A stretch of 64,000 nucleotides of DNA from JAHRVQ01 sp051278195. Its GTDB lineage: Bacteria; Pseudomonadota; Gammaproteobacteria; Pseudomonadales; Azotimanducaceae. The stretch spans positions 1 to 64,000 of the forward strand of contig JBNMQM010000003.1 in the NCBI GenBank assembly GCA_051278195.1, given 5' to 3'. Shown here one piece after another: positions 62,545-64,000 of this stretch. Both the position numbers and the translations under genes were made by a program. The number at the start of each line of letters is the position of its first letter. Position 1 is the stretch's first letter. The notes beneath the pieces were generated by a model. That model made no database searches, was not told where the DNA came from, and worked only from the letters and a program-made list of their open reading frames with translations.

Positions 62545-63784
62545 GAATCTATTTCTGCGCCTCAGTGAACGTGAGCTGGAAGGCGAATTTTCCAGCCATT
62601 TCGAATGGATGCTGCTGGACGAGACATCAGGCATTGTGCGGTTTCGTGGAGAAGGCTCACAGGAAGAGTTTCGCGGACTTGTTGCTGATTTAGACATTAG
62701 TGGTAGAACCATCGTGATGATTCATGGCGAGGATGTACTGCTAACCGACGCAGTCGTTCCGAGCAAGCAACAGCGACAAATTCTGCAGGCCGTGCCGTTT
62801 ATGGTTGAAGAACAGCTAGCAACAGACGTGGAAACTTGCCATTTCGCTATTGGATCCAGGAGTGCCACGGGCGCGGTGAACGTTGCAGTTATTGACCGCG
62901 ACCTCATGAGCCATTGGTGGAAGCTTCTGCAGGATGTGGGTGTCGAGCCAAATCACTTCACTGTAGATTTGCTTGCCGTGCCCCATTCGGCATCTTGTAG
63001 CATCTTCGTCGACGGTAATCGCTCGATGATTCGGTCCGGTCACAATCAGGGCGTCTGTATAGCGACCGACATGCTGGCAACGACCGTTGGATTGCTTGCC
63101 AGTGACGCAATAGAAAGCACTGAGATCATTATTTCTCATGCGCAGATAGATGCCTTGTCACTTCAATTTGACCAGATGAATGCTGAGTCGGAATCACCTA
63201 CTCAGATAGTTGAGCTGGAATATTCTGCTTTTGAATCTCTGTGTCGCGGCTTCGATAAGAACGTCATTAACTTGCTGCAAGGTGATTTTAAGGTTGCAGA
63301 CCAACAGATCCGCCGGAGTGGTGCCTGGCGCTCAGTTGCCATTTTGGCTGGCTGCGCCTTCTTGCTACACCTTTTTGTGGTCATGGGCCAAGCTGTGTAT
63401 CTCGACATGCAAGCGAGGCAGATGGACACAGAAGCACGGGCGCTATATGCAGAGATTTATCCAAACGACAGAAATGTCCGCGATATGCGCCGCCGCTGGC
63501 AAAACCATTTACGCTCAGGAGGCGGTGCGACGGGCGAGTTCATGACATTGTTTATCGAAACGACTAAAAATATCCCCGGCGCGAGTTTGGTTCTCAGCAA
63601 CGTCAACTACAACGAGAGTCGTGGTGACCTTGTGTTACAACTGGAAGCTAGCCGTAGTGAACAATTAATCAGTTTTGCTGACACGCTTAACAAGATTGGA
63701 CTCGAAGCTGAAATTGGGACGATCAACCAGGCTGATGATGCTGTACGTGGCAGCGTCAAAGTCAAAATGTTGGGAGGTTCGTGA
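62537..63784 (+). CDS. gspL: type II secretion protein GspL
   Basis: 415 residues. Cytoplasmic actin-like domain (1-260) that binds GspE, a transmembrane helix at about 265-290 (AILAGCAFLLHLFVVMGQAVYL) and a ferredoxin-like periplasmic domain. Links the ATPase to the membrane platform. Its stop overlaps the gspM start. Confidence 0.92.
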   Translation: MAENLFLRLSERELEGEFSSHFEWMLLDETSGIVRFRGEGSQEEFRGLVADLDISGRTIVMIHGEDVLLTDAVVPSKQQRQILQAVPFMVEEQLATDVETCHFAIGSRSATGAVNVAVIDRDLMSHWWKLLQDVGVEPNHFTVDLLAVPHSASCSIFVDGNRSMIRSGHNQGVCIATDMLATTVGLLASDAIESTEIIISHAQIDALSLQFDQMNAESESPTQIVELEYSAFESLCRGFDKNVINLLQGDFKVADQQIRRSGAWRSVAILAGCAFLLHLFVVMGQAVYLDMQARQMDTEARALYAEIYPNDRNVRDMRRRWQNHLRSGGGATGEFMTLFIETTKNIPGASLVLSNVNYNESRGDLVLQLEASRSEQLISFADTLNKIGLEAEIGTINQADDAVRGSVKVKMLGGS

Positions 63785-64000
63785 TGCTGCTAGATCATCC
63801 TCAATTAGTCGCTTTACGAGACCGTTACGAACATTTGGAACGTCAAGAACAGTTAGCAGTTAAGACCCTTGGCATTTTCTTCGCCGGTTTGTTCTTGTAT
63901 TTCGGTATGCTGCTGCCAGCTCACGATTTTTACGCCGATCGCTTAGCTGACTTTGAGCGCAACCAATCTCTCCTGCAGTATATGAAGACAACTGAAGTGG
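63784..64000 (+). CDS. gspM: type II secretion protein GspM, 3' truncated
   Basis: First 72 residues before the window ends. Begins MLLDHPQLVALRDRYEHLE, then a transmembrane helix (TLGIFFAGLFLYFGMLL, about 29-45) and a coiled start, as in GspM. Position right after gspL supports the call. The rest lies outside. Confidence 0.8.
   Translation, partial: MLLDHPQLVALRDRYEHLERQEQLAVKTLGIFFAGLFLYFGMLLPAHDFYADRLADFERNQSLLQYMKTTEV

Overview
The window is a near-gapless stretch of a gammaproteobacterial chromosome, most likely from an aerobic heterotroph of marine or aquatic type. The evidence is the FabA/FabB pair for anaerobic-type unsaturated fatty acid synthesis, LpxA and LpxL/HtrB-like lipid A-type enzymes, a gsp type II secretion cluster, ETF with ETF-ubiquinone oxidoreductase, and gene-order habits such as fabA-fabB and etfB-etfA. 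I cannot name a genus. I found no tRNA, rRNA, insertion sequence, prophage or CRISPR array. Almost everything is ordinary chromosomal backbone with a few accessory elements.

Layout. 1-7.9 kb: the 3' part of a class V aminotransferase, then minus-strand genes: an ATP-grasp/alpha-E pair, and a tightly coupled ribA-pepQ-DPP4-like peptidase-GNAT operon. 8.0-9.8 kb: a double-domain LpxL/HtrB-type acyltransferase whose second domain has lost the catalytic histidine. 9.9-16.5 kb (plus): a MAPEG protein, a three-subunit molybdenum hydroxylase with its own MoaD-like protein, then galM-galK. 16.5-19.1 kb (minus): galE, a HAD phosphatase and lpxA. 19.5-22.2 kb (plus): fabA-fabB and a phoB-like regulator without phoR. 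22.2-26.0 kb (minus): a receiver-PAS-GGDEF-EAL protein with a decayed EAL domain, and a PYROXD2/CrtI-like oxidoreductase. 26.1-29.7 kb: a MATE exporter behind a perfect 20-bp palindrome, a dead MFS transporter, and a methionine aminopeptidase.

29.8-34.3 kb: a small lipoprotein, then a FAN1-type VRR-NUC nuclease overlapping a nuclease-helicase fusion (PD-(D/E)XK plus DinG/XPD-like Fe-S helicase). This pair is the best candidate for a dedicated DNA-repair system in the window. 34.4-41.1 kb: an exported His/Arg/Tyr-rich protein, SppA, a HAD phosphatase, then acyl-CoA synthetase-GNAT-murF. 41.1-44.2 kb: a 19-bp tandem repeat array, a YiiX-like papain-fold hydrolase diverging from moaA, and a DUF4823 lipoprotein. 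44.2-50.0 kb: a sensor histidine kinase, a DUF1285 protein, ETF-QO diverging from etfB-etfA. 50.0-56.5 kb (minus): a chemoreceptor, a 2-hydroxyacid dehydrogenase, cysK, pyrB and a LysR regulator. 56.7-64.0 kb (plus): gspE-F-G-H-I-J-K-L-M, with M cut by the window end and no gspC or gspD upstream.

A feature of the DNA itself recurs: at least seven intergenic or start-site stretches carry short (12-19 bp) head-to-tail duplications in 2-8 copies, several of them lying on top of start signals. Functionally the window combines envelope building (LpxA, LpxL-like, FabAB, MurF, Gal genes, T2SS), peptide and amino-acid use, flavin-linked electron transfer, and DNA repair.
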